From positions 1 through 64,000 of the forward strand of contig CAZDZL010000007.1 in the NCBI GenBank assembly GCA_964509885.1: 64,000 nucleotides of DNA, written 5' to 3'. The notes below the pieces were generated by a model. The model was not told the DNA's origin. It ran no database searches and was given only the letters and a program-made list of their open reading frames with translations. Of the stretch, positions 50,211 to 58,564 are shown in pieces. Position 1 is the first letter of the stretch. Each line of letters opens with the position of its first letter. The position numbers and the translations under genes are program-made. This stretch comes from Palsa-1447 sp964509885. GTDB lineage: Bacteria; Verrucomicrobiota; Verrucomicrobiia; Opitutales; Opitutaceae.

Positions 50211-50867
50211 GTGCCCGCGCCCTCCCAAACCGTCTCCGCGCTGCGGTCGCTCCTTGCCGCGCGCTTTCCGGAAAGAACCCGCAGGCCGCACGGCAGCGTG
50301 CCCGCGGCGATCCGCCCGGTCGATGAGGCCCTCGGCGGCGGCCTGCCCTCGGGGCGCCTGACGGAGATCGTCTCCGCCGTCCCCAGCGGCGGCGGCCAGA
50401 CGGTGGTCGCGAGCCTGATCGCGGCCACGCAGGCGGCGAGGCAGCGGATCGCGCTTGTCGACGGCTCGGACGCCTTCGCGCCGGAGGCCGTGCCGGCCGA
50501 CATGCTGCGCCACCTCGTGTGGGTGCGCTGCCGCACTCCGGAGCAGGCCTTCGCGGTCGCGGACATCCTTGTCCGCGACGGCAACTACGCCGTCGTCGTC
50601 CTCGACCTGCGCGGCTGCGCGGAGCGCATCCTGCGCCGCACGCCGGCCTCCCTCTGGTACCGACTGCAGCGCGCGGCGGAGACCGGGTCCGTCGCGGTCC
50701 TGGTCCAGACGCAGTCCCCGCTCGTGCCCGCCGTCCCCGCGCGGCTCGTCCTCGGCACCGCGCTGTCGCTGGCGGACGCCGGCGCCACGCGGGAGGACAT
50801 GGCCGACAGGCTTTCCGTGCGGATGGAACGCGCCCACGCCCAGCCGGCCGAGGAACTCGCGGGATGA
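50211..50867 (+). CDS. imuA: ImuA, SOS mutagenesis accessory protein
   Basis: 218 aa, GTG start 15 nt after lexA. Degenerate RecA-like protein of the ImuA family: VPAAIRPVDEALGGGLPSGRLTEIVSAVPSGGG (replaced Walker A), RIALVDGSDAFAPE, VLDLRGC and a LADRLS-like tail. ImuA works with ImuB and DnaE2 in error-prone translesion synthesis after DNA damage. It lacks a normal ATP-binding P-loop, as usual. imuB starts in an ATGA overlap at its end. Confidence 0.88.
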   Translation: MPAPSQTVSALRSLLAARFPERTRRPHGSVPAAIRPVDEALGGGLPSGRLTEIVSAVPSGGGQTVVASLIAATQAARQRIALVDGSDAFAPEAVPADMLRHLVWVRCRTPEQAFAVADILVRDGNYAVVVLDLRGCAERILRRTPASLWYRLQRAAETGSVAVLVQTQSPLVPAVPARLVLGTALSLADAGATREDMADRLSVRMERAHAQPAEELAG

Positions 50868-52315
50868 ACTTCGCGGTCCTGGTCGTCCCCGACTTCGCCC
50901 TGCACGCGCTGCGAAGGAGCGAGCCCTCCCTCTGCGGCCGCGCCGTAGCCCTCGTGGCGGGCGAGGGGCGCAGGGCGAAGGTCACGCAGGCCTCGCCGGA
51001 GGCCACCGGCATCGCGCCGGGGCTCGCGGCGACGCTCGCGATGTCGCGCTGCCCGGGGATTATCCTGCGCCCGCGCGACCCGGCTGCGGAGGTCGAGGCC
51101 CACCGCCTCCTGGTCGCCGCCGCCTTCACGCTCTGCCCGCGCGTTGAGTCGACGGCCTCCGGCTGCTGCACCGTCGACCTGCGGGGGGCCGACGCGGCGC
51201 GCACGGAGGCGCTCATGAGGCTGCGCGCCGCGGAATTCGCCGGCATCGGCCTGCCGCTTCGGATCGGCGCCGGGGCGACGCCGCTCCTCGCCTCGTATGC
51301 GGCGCGCTGCGCCGCTTCCGTCCTCGTCGTCAGCGACACCGCGGGCTTCCTGGCGCCCCTGCCGCTCGCCTTCGCGGAGCCGACGCCCGCCCAGGAGGAG
51401 ATCCTGCGGGGCTGGGGGATAGCGACGCTGGGCAGGCTGACGGCGCTCCCGAAGGCCGAGGTCGGCAGGCGGATGGGCGCCGACGGCGCGCTCCTCTGGG
51501 AGCGGGCCGCGGGCGAGGCGACCCGCGTCCTGCGCCACGTCGAGCCCGCGAGGAGCTTCGCGGCCGAGTGGACCTACGAGCCCCCGGTCGAGTCGACCGA
51601 GCCCCTGTTCTTCAAGCTGCGGCGCTATGCCGAGCGGATCGCGCTCGAGCTGCGGGGCGCGGGCTTCGTCGCCGAGAGGCTCTCCCTCACGCTGCTCCTC
51701 GAGGACGAGACGGACCACCGCCGGGAATTCCGGCTGCCGGAGCCCGGCGCCGACGTCGACGGGTGGCTGCGCGTGCTTAACTCGCACCTGGAGGGCGTCC
51801 GCACGGACGCCCGCGTCGCGGGCGTGCGCCTGGTCGCCGCGCCGGCGCGGCCCCCCGAGAGGCAGGAGGGGCTCTTCGACACGGGGCTCAGGGACCCCTC
51901 TTCCTTCTGGGAGAACCTCGCCCGCATCGCCGCGATCGTCGGCGACGACCGGGTCGGGACGCCCGTCTGCGCCGACACGCACCGCCCGGACGCGTTCACC
52001 CTGGAGAGGCCGGCCGAGGCGGTGGCGCCTGCGCTGCGCGCGGGCGTGCATCCCGACTACGGCCCCACGCTGCGGCGGTTCCGGCCGCCGTGGCCCGTGC
52101 GCGTCGCCTGCGAGGGGGAAGCTCCCGCGCGGCTCGAGGGCGGCCGCCTCGAGGGCGACGTGCGCGCCGCCCTCGGGCCCTGGGTCTCCTCGGGCGGCTG
52201 GTGGCGGCCCGACGCGTGGGCCGCGGAGACCTGGCATGTCGAGCTTGCCTCGGGGGGACTCTACCAGCTGGCGCGCACCGCGGACGGCTGGTGCGTCGAG
52301 GGGATGCTGGACTAG
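50864..52315 (+). CDS. imuB: ImuB, catalytically inactive Y-family polymerase homolog
   Basis: 483 aa. Y-family fold without the usual catalytic carboxylates: the N-terminal strand is NFAVLVVPDFALHAL rather than the DxDxFF form, and the SxDE motif is replaced near residues 96-105. A beta-clamp binding motif QEGLF is at 334-338, in the expected position after the little-finger domain. The protein tethers DnaE2 and ImuA to the clamp. The length is about normal and the ORF starts in the ImuA stop (ATGA). Confidence 0.92.
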   Translation: MNFAVLVVPDFALHALRRSEPSLCGRAVALVAGEGRRAKVTQASPEATGIAPGLAATLAMSRCPGIILRPRDPAAEVEAHRLLVAAAFTLCPRVESTASGCCTVDLRGADAARTEALMRLRAAEFAGIGLPLRIGAGATPLLASYAARCAASVLVVSDTAGFLAPLPLAFAEPTPAQEEILRGWGIATLGRLTALPKAEVGRRMGADGALLWERAAGEATRVLRHVEPARSFAAEWTYEPPVESTEPLFFKLRRYAERIALELRGAGFVAERLSLTLLLEDETDHRREFRLPEPGADVDGWLRVLNSHLEGVRTDARVAGVRLVAAPARPPERQEGLFDTGLRDPSSFWENLARIAAIVGDDRVGTPVCADTHRPDAFTLERPAEAVAPALRAGVHPDYGPTLRRFRPPWPVRVACEGEAPARLEGGRLEGDVRAALGPWVSSGGWWRPDAWAAETWHVELASGGLYQLARTADGWCVEGMLD

Positions 52316-52327
52316 GGCGCCGCCCCC

Positions 52328-55300
52328 ATGCCCTACGTCGAACTCCACGCGCGCAGCGCATTCTCGTTTTTGCGCGCGGGCTCGCTGCCCGAGTCCCTCG
52401 TGGCCGCGGCCGCCCGCCTGCAGGTCCCCGCCGTCGCGCTCTGCGACCGCGACGGGGTGTACGGGGCCGTGCGCCTCCACATGTCCGGGAAGGAGGCGGG
52501 CGTGAGGGCGATCGTCGGCGCCGAGCTCACGATGGAGGACGGCAGCGTCGTGCCGGTCCTCGTCGCTACGCGGGCCGGGTACCAGGGGCTGTGCCGGCTG
52601 CTGACGACGGCGCACCTGAGGGCCGAGAAGGGGGAGGGCCGGGTCGCGTGGGCGGAACTCCCCGGCGCGGCCGAGGGGTTGATCGCGCTCACGGGCGACG
52701 AGGAGGGCCCGATGCGGCGCGCATGGGCCGAGGGCGGCGCGGCGGCGGCGGCCGCCGCGGGGTCGAGGCTCTCCGCGGCCTTCGGGCACGACAGGCTCTA
52801 CGCCGAGGTGCAGCGCCACCGGATCCCGGGGGAGGAGCGCTGCAACGCCTTCCTCGTGGACTGGGCGCGCGCCATGGGGCTGCCGATCGTGGCCACGAAC
52901 GGCGTCCTGCACGCGGCGCCCGAGGACGCCGGCGTCGTCGACGTCTTCACCTGCCTGCGCCACCACACGACGCTGGACGCGGCAGGGCGCAGGCTGGCCT
53001 TCAACCGCGAGCGCCACATGAAGGGCCACGCCCAGATGGCGGAGCTGTTCCGGGACCTGCCGCAGGCCATCGAGAACACGGCGAGGCTCGCCGGGCGGAT
53101 CGAGTTCACGCTCGCGAACCTGGGCTACCGGTTCCCCGACCACCCCGTGCCCGCCGGCGAGTCGCAGGACTCCTTCCTGAAGAAGATGACGTACTTCGGG
53201 GCCCAGCAGCGCTACGGCGGCGTCGCGGGGGACGTGCGGCGCCAGCTCGAGCGCGAGCTGGCTCTCATCGCGAAGCTCGGCTTCAGCGGGTACTTCCTGT
53301 TCGTGTGGGACCTGTGCTCCTTCGCGCGCGACCGCGGGTCGCTGGTCCAGGGCAGGGGGAGCGCGGCCAACAGCGCGGTCTGCTACTCCCTCGGGATCAC
53401 GGCCGTCGACCCGATCGAGAGCAAGCTGCTCTTCGAGCGGTTCCTGTCGGAGGGGCGCACGGACTGGCCCGACATCGACCTCGACCTGCCGAGCGGCGAC
53501 CGCCGGGAGGAGCTCATCCAGGAGGTGTACCGGCGGTACGGCCGCAGGGGCGCGGCGATGACCGCGAACGTGATCACCTACAGGGGCCGCAGCACGATCC
53601 GCGAGGTGGGCAAGGTGCTCGGGTTCCCCGACGACGCCCTCGACCGGTTCTCGAGCCTGTACCACGGCGGCGACCTGCCCCAGACGCTCGAGCTGGGCCA
53701 GCAGCTGCGCATGGCGGGCGTGTCCGACGCGCACCCGAGGCTCGGCGCCCTCATCGACACCTGCGGCAGGGTCCGCGGCCTGCCGCGCCACCTCGGCCAG
53801 CACTCCGGGGGGATGGTGTTCAGCACGGAGGGCCTGGACCAGTTCGTGCCGCTTGAGAACGCGCGGATGCCGGGGCGCTCGGTCCTGCAGTGGGACAAGA
53901 ACGACATCGAGGACATGGGGCTCCTCAAGGTGGACCTGCTCGGGCTCGGGATGATGGCCGCCCTGCAGGACGCGGTGGAGATCTGCGCCGGCCGCGGTCA
54001 GCCGGTCGACCTGGCGCGACTCCCCAAGGACGACCCCGCCGTCTTCAGGATGATGCAGGAGGCCGACACGATCGGGATATTCCAGATCGAGAGCCGGGCG
54101 CAGATGTCGACGCTGCCGCGGATGAAGCCGGTCAACTTCTACGACCTGGCGGTCGAGGTCGCCATCATCCGGCCGGGGCCCATCCAGGGCGACGCCGTGA
54201 ACCCCTACCTCAAGCGCCGCGCCGGCGAGGAGCCCGTGACGTACCCCGACGAGCGGGCGAGGCCGATCCTGGAGCGCACGCTCGGGGTCGTGCTCTTCCA
54301 GGAGCAGATCCTGCGGCTCGCGATGGAACTCGGCAACTTCACGGCCTCCGAGGCCGACGAGCTGCGCCGGGCCATAGGGTTCACGCGCTCCCAGGAGCGG
54401 CTCGACCGGATGAAGGCGAGGCTCGAGGTCGCGTTCAGGGCCAACGGCGTCAGCGAGCCGGCCGTCGAGTACCTGATCAAGTCGCTCGCGTCGTTCGCGC
54501 TCTACGGGTTCCCGGAGTCGCACGCGATCAGCTTCGCGCTGATCGCGTACGCGAGCGCGTGGCTGAAGGTGCACAGGCCGGCCGCGTTCTACGCGTCCCT
54601 CCTGAACTGCCAGCCGATGGGGTTCTACTCGCCGGCGAGCCTGGTCCAGGACGGCCGGCGCCACGGCATCACGTTCCTGCCCGTCTGCGTCCAGTCCTCG
54701 GACGCGAGGAGCCGCGTGGACACGGACACCGTCGTGCGGCTCGGGATCGGGAGCGTGCGCGGCGTGCGCGAGGCGGCGCTCCAGTCGATGCTCGCGGCGC
54801 GCGCCGAGCGGCCGTTCGCCTCCCTCGCCGACTTCCTGCGGCGCACGGGGTTCGCCGCGGCCGAGCGCCGGGTGCTGGCCGGCGCCGGCGCGCTGAACGC
54901 CCTCGCCGACCACCGGCGGGCCGCGCTCTGGCGCGTCGAGGCCTTCCACGGCGAGGACGACCTCTTCCGCCAGGGGCCGGAGGCCGACGAGGAGGCGCTC
55001 TCCCCCCTGGAGCGGATGACGCTCCTCGAGCGGCTGCAGGCCGACTACGTGCACCTGTCGCTGACGACGGGGGCGCACCCGATGAGGCTTGCGCGCCCGA
55101 TGCTCCCCGATGTCCGGCCGGCCGGGGAGCTGAAGGACGTCCGGGCGGGGGAGCGCGTGAAGGTCTGCGGCTCGGTCATCACGCGCCAGCGGCCCGGGAC
55201 CGCCAAGGGGTTCTGCTTCATCACGCTCGAGGACGAGACGGGGCTCGCGAACGCGATCGTCCGGCCCCGGCTCTTCGAGGAGGCGCGCCTCCTCATCAAC

Positions 55301-55429
55301 CTGGAGCCCGCGCTCGTCATCACGGGCCGGCTGCAGAACGAGAAGGGGGTGATCCACGTCATGGCCGAGGAGATAGCGGGGATGCCCGACCTCGGGCTGC
55401 CGGCCCAGTCGTCGCACGACTACCACTAG
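52328..55429 (+). CDS. dnaE2: error-prone DNA polymerase DnaE2
   Basis: 1033 aa C-family polymerase used for damage-induced mutagenesis. The N-terminal PHP domain starts YVELHARSAFSFLRAGS. The polymerase core has GRGSAANSAVCYSLGI and the acidic catalytic triplet PDIDLDL (D382, D384, D386), then RGRSTIREVGK and helix-hairpin-helix parts. A C-terminal OB fold (VKVCGSVITRQRPGTAKGFCFITLEDETG) is intact. Shorter than replicative DnaE (about 1150), as typical of DnaE2. It starts 12 nt after imuB and ends the cassette. Confidence 0.97.
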   Translation: MPYVELHARSAFSFLRAGSLPESLVAAAARLQVPAVALCDRDGVYGAVRLHMSGKEAGVRAIVGAELTMEDGSVVPVLVATRAGYQGLCRLLTTAHLRAEKGEGRVAWAELPGAAEGLIALTGDEEGPMRRAWAEGGAAAAAAAGSRLSAAFGHDRLYAEVQRHRIPGEERCNAFLVDWARAMGLPIVATNGVLHAAPEDAGVVDVFTCLRHHTTLDAAGRRLAFNRERHMKGHAQMAELFRDLPQAIENTARLAGRIEFTLANLGYRFPDHPVPAGESQDSFLKKMTYFGAQQRYGGVAGDVRRQLERELALIAKLGFSGYFLFVWDLCSFARDRGSLVQGRGSAANSAVCYSLGITAVDPIESKLLFERFLSEGRTDWPDIDLDLPSGDRREELIQEVYRRYGRRGAAMTANVITYRGRSTIREVGKVLGFPDDALDRFSSLYHGGDLPQTLELGQQLRMAGVSDAHPRLGALIDTCGRVRGLPRHLGQHSGGMVFSTEGLDQFVPLENARMPGRSVLQWDKNDIEDMGLLKVDLLGLGMMAALQDAVEICAGRGQPVDLARLPKDDPAVFRMMQEADTIGIFQIESRAQMSTLPRMKPVNFYDLAVEVAIIRPGPIQGDAVNPYLKRRAGEEPVTYPDERARPILERTLGVVLFQEQILRLAMELGNFTASEADELRRAIGFTRSQERLDRMKARLEVAFRANGVSEPAVEYLIKSLASFALYGFPESHAISFALIAYASAWLKVHRPAAFYASLLNCQPMGFYSPASLVQDGRRHGITFLPVCVQSSDARSRVDTDTVVRLGIGSVRGVREAALQSMLAARAERPFASLADFLRRTGFAAAERRVLAGAGALNALADHRRAALWRVEAFHGEDDLFRQGPEADEEALSPLERMTLLERLQADYVHLSLTTGAHPMRLARPMLPDVRPAGELKDVRAGERVKVCGSVITRQRPGTAKGFCFITLEDETGLANAIVRPRLFEEARLLINLEPALVITGRLQNEKGVIHVMAEEIAGMPDLGLPAQSSHDYH

Positions 55430-55476
55430 GGGCCCGGGCGTTGCATCCCCGGGGCGCCGCGGCTCGTATCTGATGG

Positions 55477-57258
55477 ATGAGACGCCGACTGATGATCGCC
55501 GCCCTGCTGGGCCTCTGCGTTGGCCACGCCCGCGCGGCCGATGCCATCGCCTGGCAGCCGTGGTCCGAGGCGGCCTTCGCGCAGGCCAAGCGGGAGCACA
55601 AGTTCGTGATCATGGACCTCGAGGCCGTGTGGTGCCACTGGTGCCACGTCATGGACGAGACCACCTACAGGGACCCGAGGGTGATCGCGCTCATGGGGGC
55701 CCATTACGTGGCCGTCCGCGTGGACCAGGACTCCCGCCCGGACCTCTCGAACAAGTACGAGGACTACGGATGGCCGGCGACCATCGTCTTCGCCGCCGAC
55801 GGCAGCGAGATCGTGCGGCGCCGGGGGTACCGCAACCCGGACGAGATGGCGTCCATGCTCCAGGCGATCGTCGACGATCCCTCTCCGGGGCCGTCGGTCA
55901 CCTCGCTGGCGGGGGCCAAGGGGCAGGCGGACGCCCGCCCCTCCGACGCGACGGCCACCGAGCTGCGCCGGCGGCTGGTCTCCGGCTACGACCGCGCGGT
56001 TGGAGGCTGGAGCGACGAGCACCGGTTCCTCGACGCCCCGAACGTGGAATACTGCCTGAGGGCCGCGTCGCGCGGCGACGCGGAGGCGGAGGCGATCGCC
56101 CGGGACATGCTGCGCCTCCAGAGGCAGCTCCTCGATCCCGCGTGGGGCGGCGTCTACCAGTACTCGGCCGCGGGGGACTGGGTTCATCCGCACTTTGAGA
56201 AGATCATGTCCATGCAGGCCGACGACCTGCGGGTCTATTCCCTCGCCGCGGCGCTCTGGCCAAACTGGGGCTACCAGGGGGCCGCAGGGGGCATCGCGCG
56301 CTACCTGGGGGGATTCCTCCAGAGCCCCGACGGCTCCTTCTACACGAGCCAGGACGCCGACCTTGTCCCGGGGGAGCACGCGGCCGAATTCTTCTCGCTG
56401 GACGACGCCGGCCGGCGTGCCCGCGGCATCCCGCGCGTGGACACCCACCGCTACGCGCGGGAAAACGGATGGGCGATCTCGGCGCTCTGCGCGTATTCGG
56501 CGGCGATAGGGGACGCGGGCCCCCTGAAGGAGGCCCTGCGCGCGGCGGGGTGGGTCGTCGCGCAGCGGTCCCTGGCGGGCGGCGGGTTCCGGCATGACGG
56601 GGCCGACGCGGCAGGCCCCTTCCTTGGTGATACCCTCGCGATGGGCTCGGCCTTCCTGGCGCTCTACCAGGCGACGGGCGACGCGACCTGGCTCGTGCGG
56701 GCCGAGGGCGCCGCCGATTTCATCCATGCGCGCTTTGGCCGGGGAGCCGAGCCGGGCTTCGCGTCCTCGGACACGACAACGGCGTCCTTCCCGGCCCCGG
56801 TCCCGGAATTTGACGAGTCGATTGCGCTCGCGCGGTTCGCCAACCTCCTGGGCCATGCGTCGGGCAGGCCGGGCGACCACGCCCTGGCGGAGTCCTCGCT
56901 GCGCTGGGCGGCGTCCGAGGAAAACGTAGGGCACCGCGGGCCGTACACCGGTGGCCTGCTCCTTGCGGACGAGGAGCTCCGCACGGAGCCCCTCCACGTC
57001 ACGGTCGTGGGCCACAAGGACGACCCGGCCGCCGGCGCGATGTTCGCCGCGGCCAACCGGGCTCCCACGGCGTACCGGCTCATCGAGTGGTGGGACAGGC
57101 GCGAGGGGCCCCCGCCCCGCGGCGAGTCGATATTCCCGGACTTTGAGAAGGCCTCGGCGTACCTGTGCGCCAACGGCGCGTGCTCCGCGCCCATCCCCGA
57201 CGCCTACGCCCTATCCAAGAGGCTTACGAAGGCGATCGGCTCGGCGGGCCAGGAATAG
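55477..57258 (+). CDS. exported DUF255 thioredoxin-like protein
   Basis: 593 aa with a signal peptide (MRRRLMIAALLGLCVGHARA). The N-terminal DUF255 thioredoxin domain has WCHWCHVM with C53 and C56 as redox pair. The rest is an alpha/alpha-barrel resembling YyaL/SSP411 (cellobiose-epimerase-like), with VYQYSAAGDWVHPHFEKIMSMQADDLRVYSLA as core segment. YyaL is cytoplasmic and about 680-690 aa; this is a shorter exported relative. It may act in periplasmic thiol quality control; function unproven. Confidence 0.85.
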   Translation: MRRRLMIAALLGLCVGHARAADAIAWQPWSEAAFAQAKREHKFVIMDLEAVWCHWCHVMDETTYRDPRVIALMGAHYVAVRVDQDSRPDLSNKYEDYGWPATIVFAADGSEIVRRRGYRNPDEMASMLQAIVDDPSPGPSVTSLAGAKGQADARPSDATATELRRRLVSGYDRAVGGWSDEHRFLDAPNVEYCLRAASRGDAEAEAIARDMLRLQRQLLDPAWGGVYQYSAAGDWVHPHFEKIMSMQADDLRVYSLAAALWPNWGYQGAAGGIARYLGGFLQSPDGSFYTSQDADLVPGEHAAEFFSLDDAGRRARGIPRVDTHRYARENGWAISALCAYSAAIGDAGPLKEALRAAGWVVAQRSLAGGGFRHDGADAAGPFLGDTLAMGSAFLALYQATGDATWLVRAEGAADFIHARFGRGAEPGFASSDTTTASFPAPVPEFDESIALARFANLLGHASGRPGDHALAESSLRWAASEENVGHRGPYTGGLLLADEELRTEPLHVTVVGHKDDPAAGAMFAAANRAPTAYRLIEWWDRREGPPPRGESIFPDFEKASAYLCANGACSAPIPDAYALSKRLTKAIGSAGQE

Positions 57259-57404
57259 CAGCGGCGCGCCCCGGCCTCCCGGCAGGGATCCGCTCCGGGG
57301 CTGCGCATCGCGGCGCCCAGGGCGAGCAGGGCGGCCAGGAGCGCGACCGCCAGAGCGAGCTCCGGCAGCTCGCGCCTGGTCGTGACAGGCGGGCGCGGCC
57401 TCAC
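57204..57404 (-). CDS. possible 66-aa single-span membrane protein
   Basis: GTG 57404 overlaps the stop of the GlxA-type regulator by 3 nt (GTGA), and the frame runs 66 codons to TAG at 57204-57206. One hydrophobic helix (LALAVALLAALLALGAAM, about residues 17-34) and a tail with two cysteines. It overlaps the end of the convergent DUF255 gene by 55 nt. The stop-start overlap supports it, yet such frames arise easily in GC-rich DNA, so it is tentative. Confidence 0.4.
   Translation of the reverse strand: MRPRPPVTTRRELPELALAVALLAALLALGAAMRSPGADPCREAGARRCYSWPAEPIAFVSLLDRA
57268..57301. terminator. hairpin after the DUF255 gene
   Basis: Arms GCCCCGG (57268-57274) and CCGGGGC (57295-57301) enclose a 20-nt loop, 10 nt after the DUF255 stop at 57258. 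No U-tract. It lies inside the tentative 66-aa frame. Confidence 0.3.
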
Positions 57405-58375
57405 GAGGCCGCCTCCCGGAGGCTGAAGCGCCCCCTGTATCCCGTCGGGGTGATGCCGAAGCGCCTCTCGAAGGCGCGCCGGAAGGAGTCGGCGCTGGCG
57501 AACCCGGCGGCCTCGGCCACGCCCTCTATCGACGCGTCCTCCGACGAGAGCAGACGGCGCGCCTCGTTGAGGCGAAGCCCCTCGACGAACGCGGCCGGCG
57601 TGCTTCCGAAAGCGCGTCCGAACCGGCGGCTGAAGTGCCGGGTGCAGACGCCCGCCCTGCGGGCGAGGGCGTCCACGGACAGGTCGTCTGCCAGGTGCCC
57701 CGCCATCCACGCGGCGAGCTCGGAGAAGCGGTCGCTCGAGCGGGTCTGGAACCGGAGCGGCTCCGAGAACTGCTCCTGGCCCCCGGGGCGCTTCATGTAG
57801 ACGACCAGCATGCGCGCCACCGCGAGCGCGGCCTGCGGCCCGAGGTCCTCCTGCACGAGGGCCAGCGAGAGGTCTATGCCCGCGGTGACGCCGGCTGCGG
57901 TGTAGAACGGCCCGTCCTTGATGTAGATGGAGTCTGGCTCGACCCGGAGCCTCGGGAACCTCCGGGCGACGTCGGCGGCGAAGTTCCAGTGCGTCGTCAC
58001 GCGCCTGCCGTCCAGCAGGCCCGTCGGCGCCAGGCCGTAGATGCCGGTGCACACGGAGACGACGCGCCGGATGCGCGGCGCCCTCCTCTTGAGCCAAGAG
58101 CAGAACAGGGCGTTGGTGCGGGGCTCCCTGAGGCCCGAGCCGCCCGGGATGATCAGCGTGTCGAGCGCGGGGGCGGTGCGCAGCGTGCGCTCCGGGGAGA
58201 GGACAAGCCCCGCGTCGGAGGTGAACGTGCCTCCCGTGACGCCGATGACGATGACCCGGTAGGGTTTTTCCCCCTTGGCCAGTTCGCAGGCCGTGGCAAA
58301 GACGTCCGCGGGGCCGGCGATGTCGAGCGCGGTGATGTCATCGAAGCCCAGGATGCCGATATTCCTCTGGTTCAT
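57401..58375 (-). CDS. GlxA-type AraC family transcription regulator
   Basis: 324 aa. An N-terminal DJ-1/PfpI-like domain (IGILGFDDITALDIAGPADVF, LIIPGGSGLR, VVSVCTGIYGLAPTGLLDGRRVTTHW; Cys at the nucleophile-elbow position) is followed by a C-terminal AraC helix-turn-helix pair (about 225-315: DDLSVDALARRAGVCTRHFSRRFGRAFG and IEGVAEAAGFASADSFRRAFERRFG). Such regulators sense small molecules through the amidase-like domain. Repeats upstream of its start may be its binding sites. It is divergent from the serine hydrolase gene. Confidence 0.92.
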   Translation of the reverse strand: MNQRNIGILGFDDITALDIAGPADVFATACELAKGEKPYRVIVIGVTGGTFTSDAGLVLSPERTLRTAPALDTLIIPGGSGLREPRTNALFCSWLKRRAPRIRRVVSVCTGIYGLAPTGLLDGRRVTTHWNFAADVARRFPRLRVEPDSIYIKDGPFYTAAGVTAGIDLSLALVQEDLGPQAALAVARMLVVYMKRPGGQEQFSEPLRFQTRSSDRFSELAAWMAGHLADDLSVDALARRAGVCTRHFSRRFGRAFGSTPAAFVEGLRLNEARRLLSSEDASIEGVAEAAGFASADSFRRAFERRFGITPTGYRGRFSLREAAS

Positions 58376-58416
58376 GGTGTGCGTGGAGTGAGGGCCCAGT
58401 CTACCGCGCGGAGCCG

Positions 58417-58454
58417 ATGTCCGCTATGACATATTTCCGACAATTTGGGACATT
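58417..58454. promoter_or_regulatory. GACA repeats, putative GlxA-type operator
   Basis: ATGTC-cgctat-GACAT (58417-58432) is an inverted repeat. GACA recurs at 58428, 58439 and 58449, i.e. 11 and 10 bp apart on one face of the helix, in an AT-rich patch between the regulator start (58375) and the hydrolase start (58565). AraC-type proteins bind such spaced repeats. Confidence 0.45.
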
Positions 58455-58564
58455 CTGCATTCCACCGCTCGGGCCCATGACGCCCGCGCTTGAAAAATGA
58501 GCGCTGCGGGGGCATGCCTCATGGCGCCGCTGGTTCCCAAGCGGTGCCCGGCCGCCCCATCCCC

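Noticed and set aside
50585..55426. A 1613-codon open frame on the minus strand opposite imuB-dnaE2
   Set aside because: It is the antisense of well-recognised genes; the translation is Arg/Gly/Pro/Asp-rich with no domain. Extreme third-position GC removes stops on this strand.
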